Origin: Diadema setosum | Lineage: Eukaryota > Echinodermata > Echinoidea > Diadematoida > Diadematidae | DNA: 64,000 nucleotides | Assembly (NCBI GenBank): GCA_033980235.1 | Contig: CM067066.1 | Span: 38,606,955-38,670,954 of the forward strand | Direction: 5' to 3' | In this document: positions 13,446 to 25,584 of the stretch, piece by piece | How the letters are laid out: every line of letters begins with the position of its first letter | Position numbering within the stretch: the stretch's first letter is position 1 | Notes under the pieces: model-generated | What the model was told of the DNA's origin: nothing | The model's database searches: none | Seen by the model: only the letters and a program-made list of their open reading frames with translations | Program-made: the position numbers and the translations under genes

Positions 13446-16170
13446 GAATGAAGAGGAAGGACGAGGGAAGAAAAGAGGAAAAAGATTAAAGGGAAGATAA
13501 TGTCATCCATAAAACTTTTGGGGAAAGCAAAATTCATATTCGGGCAAGTGTTTTGCAACAATGTGAAAATCTGCTTGCCGAGCGGACAAACGTGTATAAA
13601 AAAAAAAAAAAAAAAGTTATGTAGCACCCTGAGAAAGGAGACTTAGTGCATACTTTGTGTGCAAGGAGCCTCACTCATGTTAGTGGTATTTTTATGACTG
13701 TGCATATGTTCGATTTTTATGTAACCTTCTCCGTTTTGTTTATTGGAAATAATTCTATCCGTTCAAGTCAACCTGAATGTGAATTTGATCTTCTGGTATT
13801 ATGTATAGTTCTATTTTCGTTGTAACAACAACGGCGATTACCATGTGCAACATGAGGCGACAGTCAAGTGTGTTGATAGCTGTATGCCCACCGTTTCCCG
13901 CCTGGCGGCGCCCTTCAAATGACCACAAATTGTACTGCTATGACGTTATTAGCGAATCAGATCGTGAATCTCGCACTGTCGAGTTTTGTACTGTGGGGAC
14001 CAATATGGCTAGCTCTACAAACTTGTCTACCTTTATGAATTTGTTATATTCATCATATAAATACACGTCTTGGAAGGATAGTTTGATATGTCAATGTAGG
14101 CATGGCAAGGCGATCATTGGCCAATGAATACACTGCCATTCCTACCGGTGAGTAAACCAGGGCAAGTTGGAATCTCGAACATTTCTCAAAAGTCGCGACA
14201 AAAGTGAAATAATTAGTACAGTTATACATACGCATACACATGCACAGATATGTGCAGAAATAGATAGATAGTTGAAACAGAAGAGAAGGAGAGAATGAAA
14301 GAGGGAGGGAGAGCACTGCTACATGAATTCAATATTATTCACTTATTCTGTATGTTTCGAATACCTGTATACCTGTCGAAATAGAGCTCATCAAACTTCA
14401 CAGACTTCATGACATAAAAAGCACGATAGAAAATAAGAATGAGTGATGCGAGTGATTCGAGCAGGGAGGTGCGAGAGAAGGAGAGGCAACTAAAGCTCTC
14501 CTTTGAAGTCATGCGCGGCACCGCCGAGAAGTTATGCGTTCAACTACAGGTGTTACCCATGTGCTTTGACAAAAGAGAGCATCAATAATCGGGACTAGCG
14601 CTCTCACATCTAGAAATATTTGCTCCTACTGCAATTCGCTCTCTCTTTCAATGTGATGGCAATAATGAATTTGTGTACCTTGAATTGGAGCAGCGAATCA
14701 AAATGCAGTGTAAAACTCACAATTTTAACAGCAAATAGTTTAAAAACACGCTTGAACACGCTTTAACGGAGTACTTTATTTGAAAGATCAAAATATCCCC
14801 TTATTAACAGATAGAAAATAAACATGTGGAAATGTGCGCATTATAGAAAAAATTAGGTTTTTAAGAGGGCCTAATGTTCATTTCCTTTCGATTTGCGAAT
14901 TACGAAGAAACTAGAAATACATGTTAATAATATTGAATTCTTTCCTAAACTATTCTAAATCAATTCGAGTATTTCATTTGAAATTTTGCGGTGAAATAAA
15001 GCTTGTAATTCAACGAAAGGTGAAATGCGTTCTTCGTCTCCGAACTTCGTCTTGCAACTAGAGCGGTGCCGAGCATGACTTCAAAGCGTAATGGAAAGCT
15101 AGACATCCCATTGTAACGCCTTGAACCCAAACATGTGTTTGCATGAATTACGAAGAGTTGCCACTCCATCTCTGTAACACCTCCCTGGACACACTGTACT
15201 TTTCACCCCGCCCATACCTTTGGAATCAATTTTGAGCTGCTTGATGTAACCGTCTTTTGTGTCTATTGGAATATATAGTTACATAACATCGAAGTATGGG
15301 AGGGGAGGGGGGGGGGGGTAAAAATCTGAGTAACACCCCCATTGTGAAATCACCCACTCACCTATATACTCCCAGAATACCGAACCCAGTGTTTGACTTG
15401 AAAAACATTACACTCATAATGACGTTACGCTACTCAGGCGACGATATCCACAAACAATGTGCGCTTCTTTGAACAAACACCGAAGAAGAACAGAAATGAC
15501 GACACGAGAAAGACGAAATGTGGAAAAAACAGATCTGAACCATCAAGCCATGTAAATATAAGTCTATACTCAAATCCTTTATTTGCCTTCAGTCCCTGAG
15601 CTTGCATTGTTCCCGCCCATTCCAGACCGGCAGAAGTTGAATATTCCGCTATTACGTAATCGATCTTTATTCAAGTCAAAGCCCCGCAATTGTTCTGTCA
15701 ATAAGGGAGAAAAATCGAGTTTTGGCAGTGCTGGTATGTCTATATTTGTGTGGTTGATATGTTTTGTGCAAGTACGCAGTGACCTAGCTCCTCAAAGGCA
15801 CTGCGTGGTTTATGCGGTAATCTTGAGATAGGAAGAGATAACGAATAATGGCTTCGTAAAGTCGCCATGACAGTCACACATGGTATGAAACTGACGTCAT
15901 AATGTTCTCAGAAACTAACTTTCCATACATGGTTAACTCCTTTGTAAGAAATACAAGGAACTTGCTCTTTCATCGTCGGTGTAAGGATCTAGTAACGATC
16001 ATATGCTGATAGACAAGTATGTTCTCCACTCCACACAAAATATGTATGGAGATCCTTGTCTGTTCTTTGTGCTGTGGTTGTTCTACTTGTACCATTTCCG
16101 AGAAAGCATAGCCAATTGTCGAATGATTGAACTGATCATTGCTTGGATGTTGGATCTGAGAAAATTAATT

Positions 16171-16184
16171 GTTTCCATGGTAAC
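16171..16184 (+). promoter_or_regulatory. RFX X-box-like motif
   Basis: GTTTCCATGGTAAC, one change from the canonical X-box. It is the fourth such motif within 7.1 kb. Confidence 0.4.
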
Positions 16185-17053
16185 GTGGGGAGAACTTTCA
16201 GTCGATTGTAACCCTTAGGTAGGTATGTCTAAAGAGTTCCAATGTATACCTTCCATCGTCATGTCAATACATGTATATCTTCTCTCCGTGTTGAAAATGC
16301 TTCTCATTCGGATAACCAAATTGATGGAGTCATACGTTTATTAGTGTCATCATTCAAGGCTGCGATTGAGGGGGGGGGGGGGGAGGGGGCTAGGGGCAGA
16401 ATTTCTTACCGGAACATTCCCCTTCGACACTCCTAAACAAACATACGCTGCGACAAACAATATGAAAACTTGTGTGTTGCTGGGATGTCACAGGTAGCAA
16501 CCCGGTCTCTGCCGATCATTAGACCGCAACTAGTGACGTAGACACGTCATTAATATCTATTCAAATGTATATTTTTGTCTTGGTACGAATGGCGGTCGCT
16601 TTATGCGTTCAAACTAGAAATAAAGGCAACATAAGGAAATGTTGTAAATAGCAGGTTTTCAGAGTCAGGGTCCAAACGTCGTTCAAATACTTCCCTCAAG
16701 AGATACCGATAAGTCATTCAAATATATAGCCAGTCCTACTGACTATGCTGATATACTGCTCTGGAACCAGTGTCAGTTGCTATGTCGGGCATGCATCTGA
16801 CATGATTGCAGGTTGTCTTAAATAACAAATAAAACCAAATAATGTATCAAAAAAGATTTTAACATATTCACAAACGAGTGTACCCCTGTTCTAATTCCAT
16901 TAATAGTGCTATGTAAAATATGCAGTGTGTAGTTTAAAATACAATCAAACAAAAACTGATGGAAATCGGAGGTTTCTATCCATTCGAACAAAGGCTGTTG
17001 GACGCAAGCATGCAAATACGGAAGAAATAAGAGGAGGGGGGAGACGTAACTAT

Positions 17054-17059
<6 letters not shown>

Positions 17060-17106
<47 letters not shown>
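17060..17106. repeat. (TA)n microsatellite, 47 bp
   Basis: Uninterrupted alternating TA. Confidence 0.97.
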
Positions 17107-17107
<1 letters not shown>

Positions 17108-17109
<2 letters not shown>

Positions 17110-17165
17110 TAAGAATACAGTTAAGTTCAGTTCAGTTCAGTTTATTTTTTTTTCCATCAAGCAAA
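17108..17165 (-). repeat. Possible retroposon 3' tail with (AACTG)n
   Basis: The plus strand shows AAGTTCAGTTCAGTTCAG followed by a T-rich run. On the minus strand this is an A-rich end followed by about four ACTGA pentamers, resembling the short tandem tails at LINE or SINE 3' ends. No upstream coding part was seen on the minus strand, so only the tail would be present. Confidence 0.3.
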
Positions 17166-17240
17166 AATGAAACAAAGTATAATACAATATAAAGCATGCT
17201 TTAATAAAACAATCACATGATTAATGCGGTGAGAAAGTCT

Positions 17241-17295
17241 ATTAGTCCTGCGGATTACGGAGACAAAGAAGTGATATCCGTAGGATGAGACTAAT
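17241..17295. other. Interrupted stem-loop
   Basis: ATTAGTC (17241-17247) pairs with GACTAAT (17289-17295), and CTGCGGAT (17248-17255) pairs with ATCCGTAG (17276-17283) with one G:T. A 5-nt bulge sits on the 3' side. About 15 bp of stem in all. Confidence 0.5.
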
Positions 17296-19947
17296 GTTAC
17301 TTGGCTAAATAAGTTCCATAGTCATAGCTAGGATCTTAAGGAATGTGACGAACATTCTCACCCTTACGCGTATCGCGAATATCGATAATAATCATGCCGG
17401 CCAACGCGGGTCTCATTCGTGTATCGAGGAAATGCCACTGGTGGTATACGATTGATCGGTTGGTCGATTACCGATAGCAGTGATCGGGTTAGCCAGGCGC
17501 CCGCAATGTCCAATAATCGCTGAAGGGTTGATCATTTCTCGTTGGGCATAATCTCTGAGCCATCTCAAGGCATCAAATGTGCAATAGCAAAACAATTCGT
17601 ATATCACGGTCATAAATCTTAAGTGGCCCGACTGGAATGCTTCTCCGGTTCCCGGGCGAGCTAATCACGGCTTCTATTATCGCCTTTTATCCCGTAACAC
17701 ACCTAGCTGGGCTTAGATCAGATCTGTCATACCAAGATTTCTCATAAACGAGCATTTAATGACGTTTTGTCTTCATGATGGATTCAAAAAGACAATCAAG
17801 GCCCGCCGGGGATCGGGGGTTGAAGAAGAAGGCGAATATAGGAGACTGGTGAGCCAAGATGTGGGTTAGCCATCGTCCTCAATTTGCCGGTTGTTAGTCT
17901 GGGGTTGGGGGTATTTTAATCGTATATTAAATGACGTGCGGAAAGGCGCAATTTTGACTCAAGCCAGTTTCACTTAAGATCGTTGATCTTAATTACTGCA
18001 AGTTATGTGAGGGAGCGATATACAGCGTGGCCCCACCCTAGTGAGACCCGTCACTGGAGAATTAGTCACTTGGAATGGATCGAGTCAAGAGTTTGGAGGA
18101 ATGAAACCAATATTAAGTCTGTGGAAAGAGGGGGAGGGGGTGCAAGTTGATTAGCGATTATTTCTTTCAGGACCACCACTTGAGAATGTCATAGTCACAT
18201 TGTGTACAGTCACGTTATCAATGTCAGAAAAAAAAGCAACCTAACTTGGGTCTTTAGGGAAACAGAACTACAGAATAGAATCATTAATAGCTCAGGTAAG
18301 TTCGCTTTTCGTAGGTGGTGGAATGCAGATGGATTTCTAACGTTCGCAATTACACGTGGAGAGTCAAATATTGTACATAAACGATAAAGATAACTGGTGA
18401 CGCTTTCTTGTTAATAGCATTTTATGTATCATTCGTACTTTATCCTGGTTTCCTCGTTCTCGAAAATGTGACCAACCGCGTTTCTGTTATCATTTGACAG
18501 TATATTTTGACATCTGACAGTAATAAGTATGAAAAAGCATTAAATAGACGATCTGTTTTCTTCCAGACTCGCAGTGACTAATTATCTAAGGATTGGCTTG
18601 ATTTGGGTTGGGGAACATTTCCTTCTTTTACATGATTTGTAGTCAATAAACCCTGCTATCTTGGAAACTTGCTTTATAATTTTTTTTTCCGGAACACTTG
18701 TTTTAAACAAGGACAGGAAGAATAGAAAACTTAATTAACAAAATATTAAAAAGCAAATCACTGATATGAAGAAGACATTGGGCACCTGGATATAAAAAAA
18801 AGTCAGTATACGTTCTACCCGTCCCAACTTCACAACGCAATGTCCACAATGAATGCGTTGGCCCGTGTGTAATGTCAAGGCCGTAATGATGTCGGGCTGG
18901 ATATGAGGAGTTTAAAGACGAGAGCGAGATACCCTCAAGGAATGCCGCCATTATTGTTCTGGCGGGGGTCATCCTCTATCTTTCTTTCTTTCTCTCTTTC
19001 TCTCTCTCTCTCTGTCTGTCTGAGCCTATAAAACGGAGCTTAATCGTGACACTACGGCTTTGATTTTTCCTTTCTATTTTTCTTTTGCCCGTTTCTTAAC
19101 TCCCGTCCCCAAATGCAAACTCGAATGATTGATAATAAATTTGATTTATTTAAGGATTTTATTTTCATTTTATCGGTTGCGATGCGCTCTTGGCATACAT
19201 CCGTTTTTCATTTGCCGTCCTTAAACCCTCGCTGCGGCCAAAATTGCTTCATGTGCAAACCATTTTTTTTTTCGTCTCCTTCTTCTTTTCTTTTTATTTC
19301 TTTTCTATTTTTTTTGTGCACTGTCAGCCGTCATTGCCCTATCTTTGTTCGCATTTTGCTTCTCCTTTTACTTCGTATCGTTGGCACGTTGCGTGTTTTG
19401 CTATCATATTGGCTTGTTACCCATTCATTTGCCCTCTTTTAGCACTTCACAATATCGGCGTCATTAAACCAAGCGCTCCTCGAGTTAAGATTCATTTAGA
19501 CTCAGTTCCCCCAGCTGCACAAATCAACCTACTTTGATGCTGTGCCAGATGTATACTAGGTGAAGTGTTTCTATGTCTTAACCTCTTGTTAGGAAAAAAA
19601 ACAACAAACTATCTTTGGATGTGATCTCCGGCTTTCTTCTATTCGATAGCCGTGGCGGTCTTTCTGCAAGCTTTCGCCAAATCCGTGAACTTTCTTCTTA
19701 AGGAGGTTTCTTGTATCTTGATAATAATAAATATCAGAATAATGAGTAGCCTATTGTTTTAATTGTAAGTTAATCGAGAATTAGAAAAGTACATCTGTAT
19801 CTTAAATTTGTTCATCATTAATTTGAACTATCAAAATTCCATGCGTTTTTTACCAAATTTACACTTAGTCAAACGAGAATCGCTGATCAGACTTCAACAA
19901 GAGTGTCGCTTGAAAAAATAAGATCATGTTCAAGTGGTTGATTGAGA

Positions 19948-20020
19948 AATTGTTGTTGTGGTTGCTGTTGTTGTTGTTGTCGTTGTTGTTGTTGTCGTCG
20001 TCGTTGTTGTTGTTGTTGTT
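19948..20020. repeat. (GTT)n / (GTC)n array
   Basis: GTTGTTGTT with GTC and GCT variants, giving the apparent poly-Val frame. Confidence 0.93.
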
Positions 20021-21749
20021 TTAGATAACGACAGTCTACATGCAGTTTCGATGATACGGTATAGCACCAAGAATTCTATTTGCTTCAAGTCGCGTCATAG
20101 AGTGTTCGCCTTTTGCGTCTTTCTGATTCACGTACGGTTGCGCTGTGTCATAGTGCGTGAACCTGATAAAAGGCATTCGCAAAGACCGTGACAGTTCTAT
20201 CCGGGCCTTGCCTGGGGATATGTCGGGGTCACTGACCCCCTGAGAAAGATGATGAATTGCTTCACAGCGCACTGCGATTACATGAAGAGAGCAAGACGAA
20301 TGCAGAGCACGGCTGAATCTTATAGCATCTCCCCCAGAGGATGATGCGAATCAGTATCAGGGTCAACCCTTTTAAAGTCTTTCGGGAGTGAATCATTATT
20401 TCATCGTCAAATTGGCACCTCTAGATTTTTCGCACCGTTTCTTACACGAGAGAAGGCTCTCATGACACTGGTTATGTTTATTAAAATGTGCGCAAAATCA
20501 GGAAGAATTTAATAAGAAAAAAAACTGGGAGAGAAAGAGGAACTTTCATATTCTAAAATAAATTCTCAATTCAAGACTCAGTTAAAAATTCACCAGTTAA
20601 GAGATCTAAATAGATAAAATCTAACAGAAACCAAGAATCATAATAGCATGAATAACAAAGATATACAATTGATAATAGTTCCTTTTCCCTTGTGAAATAT
20701 TAACAATAATTAAGATGAAAAAATAACTAAGATAGTAATTCATAGAAAATACAACACCAAACAACCATAAAAAAAGAATAAAACAGAGCAACTGCTGGAA
20801 CTCGATTGGTTAGGTAGGTTATCCTCGTCCTTTTGATCAGAGAATGTGAAACGCTCGCCTACATTTTGACGAGGTATTTTACTGGTTACTTAGGAGTACA
20901 GACCAGGAAAATGCTTTTTAATAATACGATTGAAAATCACATTTTCTTTTACATTTGTAATTAGAAATCACATAAACAGCCGCATTCATTCAATCATTCG
21001 AATAGGTAACAATAGCTTTACTGAATATTTGCATGAAATCAGTAATATATATAGAACTACCGGTATCAAAGAGTTCTTGCGTCTATGTTGACTAAACACC
21101 TCGTCATCAAATATGTTTTGTCATCATTTCCAAAACATATAAAGACGCGACAGCGGGTTAGCTACAACGCAACATCACTTTAAAATCATACTTGGAGGTA
21201 GTGATATACTCCATCTGAACGATAATGACTGAGGGAAAGCACACACCTCATTCATGTATTTTTATGCTCTGTGTTGTTGTTGTTGATTTGTTGTTAAATT
21301 TTCGTTTTGTCTTAGAAGCTCTGTGCTGTCATCCAGTCTTTGCTGCAGCCTCGCGCATTAATTTCATCCGCATCACCCCAGCCGAAGATGTAGTCCCAGG
21401 TGTATCGGTAGATATGCAGTGGTATGAAGCGCGCAGTGTTGTGACAAACCAGAATCCCATGTCATTGACAAACTAGTGACACTGCGTACTAAGATCCCAA
21501 TCAATTTCGCATTACCCCCTGGTTTCCCGATAGGGAACTACAGTCATCGGGATTGCATCACGCTGATCGGCTGGACCCAAAATGTTGACACCGACTCTTT
21601 CATCTATGTCAATTCCCGCACGGGAAACAAGTCACCCAAGTGAACCTCTGGAATAGCACGGAAATGTGTAAATAAACATAACAAAATGATGAGCTGCAGA
21701 GAGGGGAAAGAAAGAGAGAGTTGGGATGGAGGTTAAAGATTGTGTATTA

Positions 21750-21757
21750 CTAGGGGA
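21750..21757. repeat. Target site duplication, left copy (CTAGGGGA)
   Basis: Eight bases repeated exactly at 23446-23453, directly outside the two GGT...ACC ends of the foldback element. Confidence 0.85.
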
Positions 21758-22395
21758 GGTTTATAGTGACCTCGTCTACAGCCACTATGTCTATTTTCCA
21801 ATTGGTCTACTGGCATATCGTCTATTACCGATTCGTCTAATACCACCTTGGTCTACAACTCGTTTTGTCCAGTACCCATATTGTCTAATAGTCACTTTGC
21901 CCACTACCCGTACTGTCTAATACACAACTCGTCTAAGAAGCATTTCGTCTACAAAACAATTGATCTAATAGCCAAATCGTCTACACTCACAATGTCTATT
22001 TGCCATGTCGTCTAATATCTATTTTGTCTACTACTAGTTAGTCTACTCATACCTCGTCTACAAGTCATTCAGTCTACATTCACTTTGTCTAGTTATCATA
22101 TCGTCCAACCCTTAGTTTGTCCATACCCAATATGGTCTATACCCATCTGGTCTACTCCCAACTCGTCTACTCCCAATTGGTCTACTCCCAACTGGTCTAC
22201 TACCAACTGGTCTACTCCAAACTGGTCTACTCCTAACTGGTCTACTCCCAACTGGTCTACTCCCAATTGGTCTACTCCCAACTGGTCTACTCCCAACTGG
22301 TCTACTCCCAATTGGTCTACTCCCAACTTGTCTACTCCCAATTGGTCTATACTCGTCTATACCCAATTGGTGTACTCCCAACTGATATAGTTTTA
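21758..22395 (+). repeat. Left arm of the foldback element (15-bp tandem array)
   Basis: About 42 units of 15 bp in which CGTCTA or GGTCTA recurs. Units from 21770 to about 22130 are diverged in sequence and in the bases between the GTCTA cores. Units from about 22137 to 22345 are nearly identical copies of GGTCTACTCCCAACT. The order is therefore old-looking outside and homogeneous inside. Confidence 0.9.
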
Positions 22396-22835
22396 CTCTC
22401 AACAATTTACCCAAACTGATCATTTGCATCTGGTCATGATAATAACCTTTTTTTGTGTGTGTGTGCATTTAACCGTTTACATACATCAGTACGTGGCAGA
22501 CAGAATAAAGAATACTGATAATGTACTTCTAATGTGTTCCTTTTCATTTTTACCATACTTATGATTGTTTATCAAAGTTGAATGGATGGAGTGTTAAGTT
22601 TGGACATAAATGCTGCATGATTGCTTCTGATATAAATTACACATCCACCACAAAAATAACACAGCAAGTTTTTCACACTCTGACATTATCTTTTTTTTTT
22701 TCCTAACAAATTGTCATAATTAGAACATAAAAATTTAAACCAAATGGGGCACCAAGAGTGCTCAACCTATTTCACCGGGGAAAAAAAGAAACTGGATGAA
22801 GTAGACTTAAATAACAATATATATTTATATAACTA
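22396..22835. other. Central unique segment of the foldback element
   Basis: Single-copy AT-rich DNA between the two arms. It includes a short (TG)n near 22456-22466 and a T10 run near 22691. I see no open frame of useful length, no transposase motif and no inverted similarity between its two ends, so the palindrome stops at the arrays. It may be the inner domain of the element or captured host sequence. Confidence 0.6.
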
Positions 22836-23445
22836 GTAGTAGACCAGTTGGGAGTAGTCTAGTTGGCAGTAGACGAGTTGGCAGTAGATGAGTTGGCAGT
22901 AGACGAGTTGGGTGTAGACCAGTTGGGTGTAGACTAGTTGGGAGTAGACGAGTTGGGAGTAGACCACTTGGGTGTAGACGAGTTGGGAGTAGACCAATTG
23001 GGAGTAGACGAGTTGGGAGTAGACCAATTGGGTGTAGACCAGTTGGGAGTAGACCAATTGGGAGTAGACCAGTTGGCAGTAGACCAGTTGGCAGTAGACC
23101 AGTTGGGAGTAGACTAACTGGTTATTAGACTAATTGACTATTAGACAAGGTGGTTGTAGACCAATTGGCTATTAGACAAAATGAGTTGTAGACTATTTTA
23201 TTCATAGACCTAATGATTAATAGACGAAATGGTCAATAAACATAATGGGTGTTAGACGAAATGTGACTTAGACAAAATTGGACATTAGATAAAATGGCTA
23301 GTAGACGAAATGACAATTAGACTAATTGGCATATAGACAAAATGGTTGGTCGACGAGTTGGTAGTAGACGAAGTGAGTTTAGACGAGATGGCATTAGACT
23401 AGGTGGACAGTGGACGGGTGGTTGTAGACGAGGTGCCAGTTTACC
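22836..23445 (-). repeat. Right arm of the foldback element (15-bp tandem array)
   Basis: Reverse-complement counterpart of the left arm. From about 22840 to 23115 the units are near-identical AGTTGGGAGTAGACC with G/C alternation at the base before AGTTGG. From 23116 to 23440 only the TAGAC core is well kept and the spacer bases vary. The last 22 bp match the outer end of the left arm in inverted orientation and finish with ACC before the target duplication. Confidence 0.9.
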
Positions 23446-23453
23446 CTAGGGGA
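23446..23453. repeat. Target site duplication, right copy (CTAGGGGA)
   Basis: Right-hand partner of 21750-21757. An exact match after insertion suggests that this insertion is not very old, although the outer units of the arms are diverged. Confidence 0.85.
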
Positions 23454-24610
23454 GATACTTATGTTCAGAAATACTACGAGAAATACACCCTTCTCTCCGA
23501 CTACATAGATTAAGAGTTATAACAACAAGCAAGCTTCAAAAACTTGAGGTATGTCTTTGCGATGTAACCTGATTTCTTTGCTTGTTTGTGTGTTTGTTTG
23601 TTTGTATGTGTGTGCGTGTGTGTGTGTGCGTGAGAGAGTTTTTGTATGTGTGTGTGTGTATCCATATCAAGAAAGACGAATGATCTGCTGTGTAAAGCTA
23701 GTCTAGTTTTGTATATTGCGAATCCTGACGGTGTGAAAATTGTATTGTGTGTTCTTTAAAGCAATGATACGGAAAAATCAATTAAAAAAAAAAAACCGTA
23801 GGTATGTAGCCGTGTGACCATACATTATGATACATTAGATGTACCGTAGATTGAAAGATAGGTAGATTCTCTGTGAGAAAGGCAGTATGAGTCGATATTA
23901 AGATGGAAAGACAGAGATGGACTGACTGGGACATGGAAGTGATAGGCCCTCTGCCTTTCAATCGTTATAACCCTCTGCGTGCCATGCAAATTTCCTTTCC
24001 ATAGCTCTGTGTGAAATTTGTGCACATTTTGACTCGTCGGTACAGAGATGGTTAATGGAACATATCAACGAGCTGACGTGAATCGATCGATACATCGCAG
24101 GCTTACGATTCCCACAAACGATTCTCCCCTCTCAAATGGCAGACCATCATTTAGTTCGCACGTGAATGCTTTCTCGTCCAATGTGAATCACATGATATCC
24201 GTCACATTCTCCCCTCTTTTTTCTCTCTTTCTTAATATCAACGCTACATCTACATCATTCTTTTTTTTTTTCTGCCATCAACCATAAGTCATCACCGTCG
24301 ACAGCTGGTCCACACGCCATTATCATCCCAAATTCATCCCCCGGTGTAGCTTTCCGTTATTCTAGACCTCCCCTGTAAGCCGGATCGACAATTTTCAATC
24401 CATCTGCAAAAATATGCAATGAATTTATTACGGGCGAAATGGAACGGCTGGTTTGGACGAAGAAAAGGGTAGGTTTCACCAGAATGAATATTCATGGTTT
24501 TCTTTTTCTTTTTTCTCTCATCCTCTCTCTCTCTCTCTCCCTCTTTTTCTCATTTACTTTTTGTTTTCCTTATGATGTCCCGTTTATTGTTTTAAGGTGA
24601 ATTGCTGAAC

Positions 24611-24629
24611 GGGGGGGGGGGGGGGGGGG
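24611..24629. repeat. G19 run
   Basis: Nineteen consecutive G. Confidence 0.95.
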
Positions 24630-25475
24630 CTGATCGCTGAAGATTGCTGTCCGCCAGGGATTATGAAACATCACTTCTATGCATTATTTAGCGTGAAGAC
24701 TTAATGTCGATTAAAATCGAAGACTTTTAAGCAAGACGGAGATCAATTTCCTCTTGAATATTCACCATTTTCTTTACTTCATACCTAAAGAAATATCGTA
24801 TACAAAAGTATAAGCACAAGGAAAAGCCATGCAATAGTCGTGTATTTTTTTTTTTTTGCGTAGTGATGCATTAGAAATTATAGATAAACTCATCAGAATT
24901 TCTCATCCAACGGTTGTTTTGTCAAGTTAAACAATTCAAAGACACATACCATTTTGTGACCTGTGTTCCTTCTCCTTTTCAAACTTGCCATTTAAAGGGA
25001 GAAAGAAGATCGAGTTCAATCTGCAAAATGTTTGTATTCCTATAGAATCATTCTAATGTAACTGAAAATATTCTATAATAGTCAGTGTATTTCCATTGTT
25101 ACGACACGTATAATGGAAGTGAATTCATGATATGGGACATCGAATGTATTCTTTATATACATGAATACATTTGCTGATGTGTCCGGATGGTCCATGATTT
25201 AATCCATAACTTCCACTGTATTCGAGACGAATGAAACGGTAGCCTTCAAATGTTCCTGCTATATACGTATACAGCAGAAAAGACAGTGGTGATCAGTTAT
25301 AATTTTATATACGCATAACATTGAAACTGAGGCATATCTTCCAATCGACAAAAAATGTACATCGACAATAGATGAGAGGTGTGTGTGTTTGCATGTATTT
25401 ATACATGTGTGTGTGTTGAAGTGTGTATTTACAGTATGTAGTTATGTATATTTGTAGATGTTTTTGTATGTACCT

Positions 25476-25503
25476 GTGTTTGTGTGTTTGTGTGTGTGTG
25501 TGA

Positions 25504-25583
<80 letters not shown>
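25476..25583. repeat. Compound (GT)n(GA)n(GT)n microsatellite
   Basis: A GT run, a GA run of about 16 bp and a second longer GT run. The surrounding 25380-25475 is also GT-rich but irregular. Confidence 0.95.

Positions 25584-25584
<1 letters not shown>

Larger units (their letters stand above)
11773..17059. other. Gene-free DNA
   Basis: Contains C12 (12130-12141), C11 (12327-12337), G12 (15307-15318) and G14 (16370-16383). The 108-codon frame at 13801-14127 and the 117-codon frame at 12760-13113 are not low-complexity but match no family I know and lack clear splice or start context. A CRE palindrome lies at 15892-15899. Confidence 0.5.
17166..21749. other. Gene-free DNA, complex at 17330-18080 and 18830-18975
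   Basis: 17330-17720 and 18830-18975 are free of simple repeats and more balanced in base composition than their flanks; 18948-18960 holds CCATTATTGTTCT, a Sox-like word. A donor-like CTCAG|GTAAGT occurs at 18296, but the preceding acceptor would leave an exon of under 40 nt. 20200-20360 is similar complex DNA. No gene is named. Confidence 0.5.
21758..23445. mobile_element. TU-like foldback transposon with 15-bp tandem units in its inverted arms
   Basis: A 1688-bp element with two long arms in opposite orientation (about 21758-22395 and 22836-23445) around a unique centre of about 440 bp. Each arm is a tandem array of a 15-bp unit, GGTCTACTCCCAACT on the left and its complement AGTTGGGAGTAGACC on the right. 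The outermost 22 bp of the arms align in inverted orientation, both beginning GGT and both reaching CACCTCGTCTAC or ACCTCGTCTAC. The element is bounded by an exact 8-bp duplication CTAGGGGA (21750-21757 and 23446-23453). This matches the sea urchin TU family as I recall it: foldback elements with 15-bp repeats in the outer domain and 8-bp target duplications. I see no transposase in the centre, so it would move only with help from elsewhere. The long glycine/asparagine/valine-rich open frames across the arms are artefacts of the 15-bp period. Confidence 0.88.

Noticed and set aside
18284..18302. CTCAG|GTAAGT donor-like site
   Set aside because: The nearest acceptor would leave an exon of under 40 nt with no support.
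22085..22468. Long repetitive frames (NWSTP, GVDQL and GSRP type) on both strands
   Set aside because: They exist because the 15-bp unit is a multiple of three, so all frames without a stop in the unit stay open. They belong to the foldback arm.
21760..23445. CRISPR-like regularly spaced repeats
   Set aside because: The units are contiguous 15-bp tandem copies without unique spacers, in two opposed arms with a target duplication, and the genome is eukaryotic.
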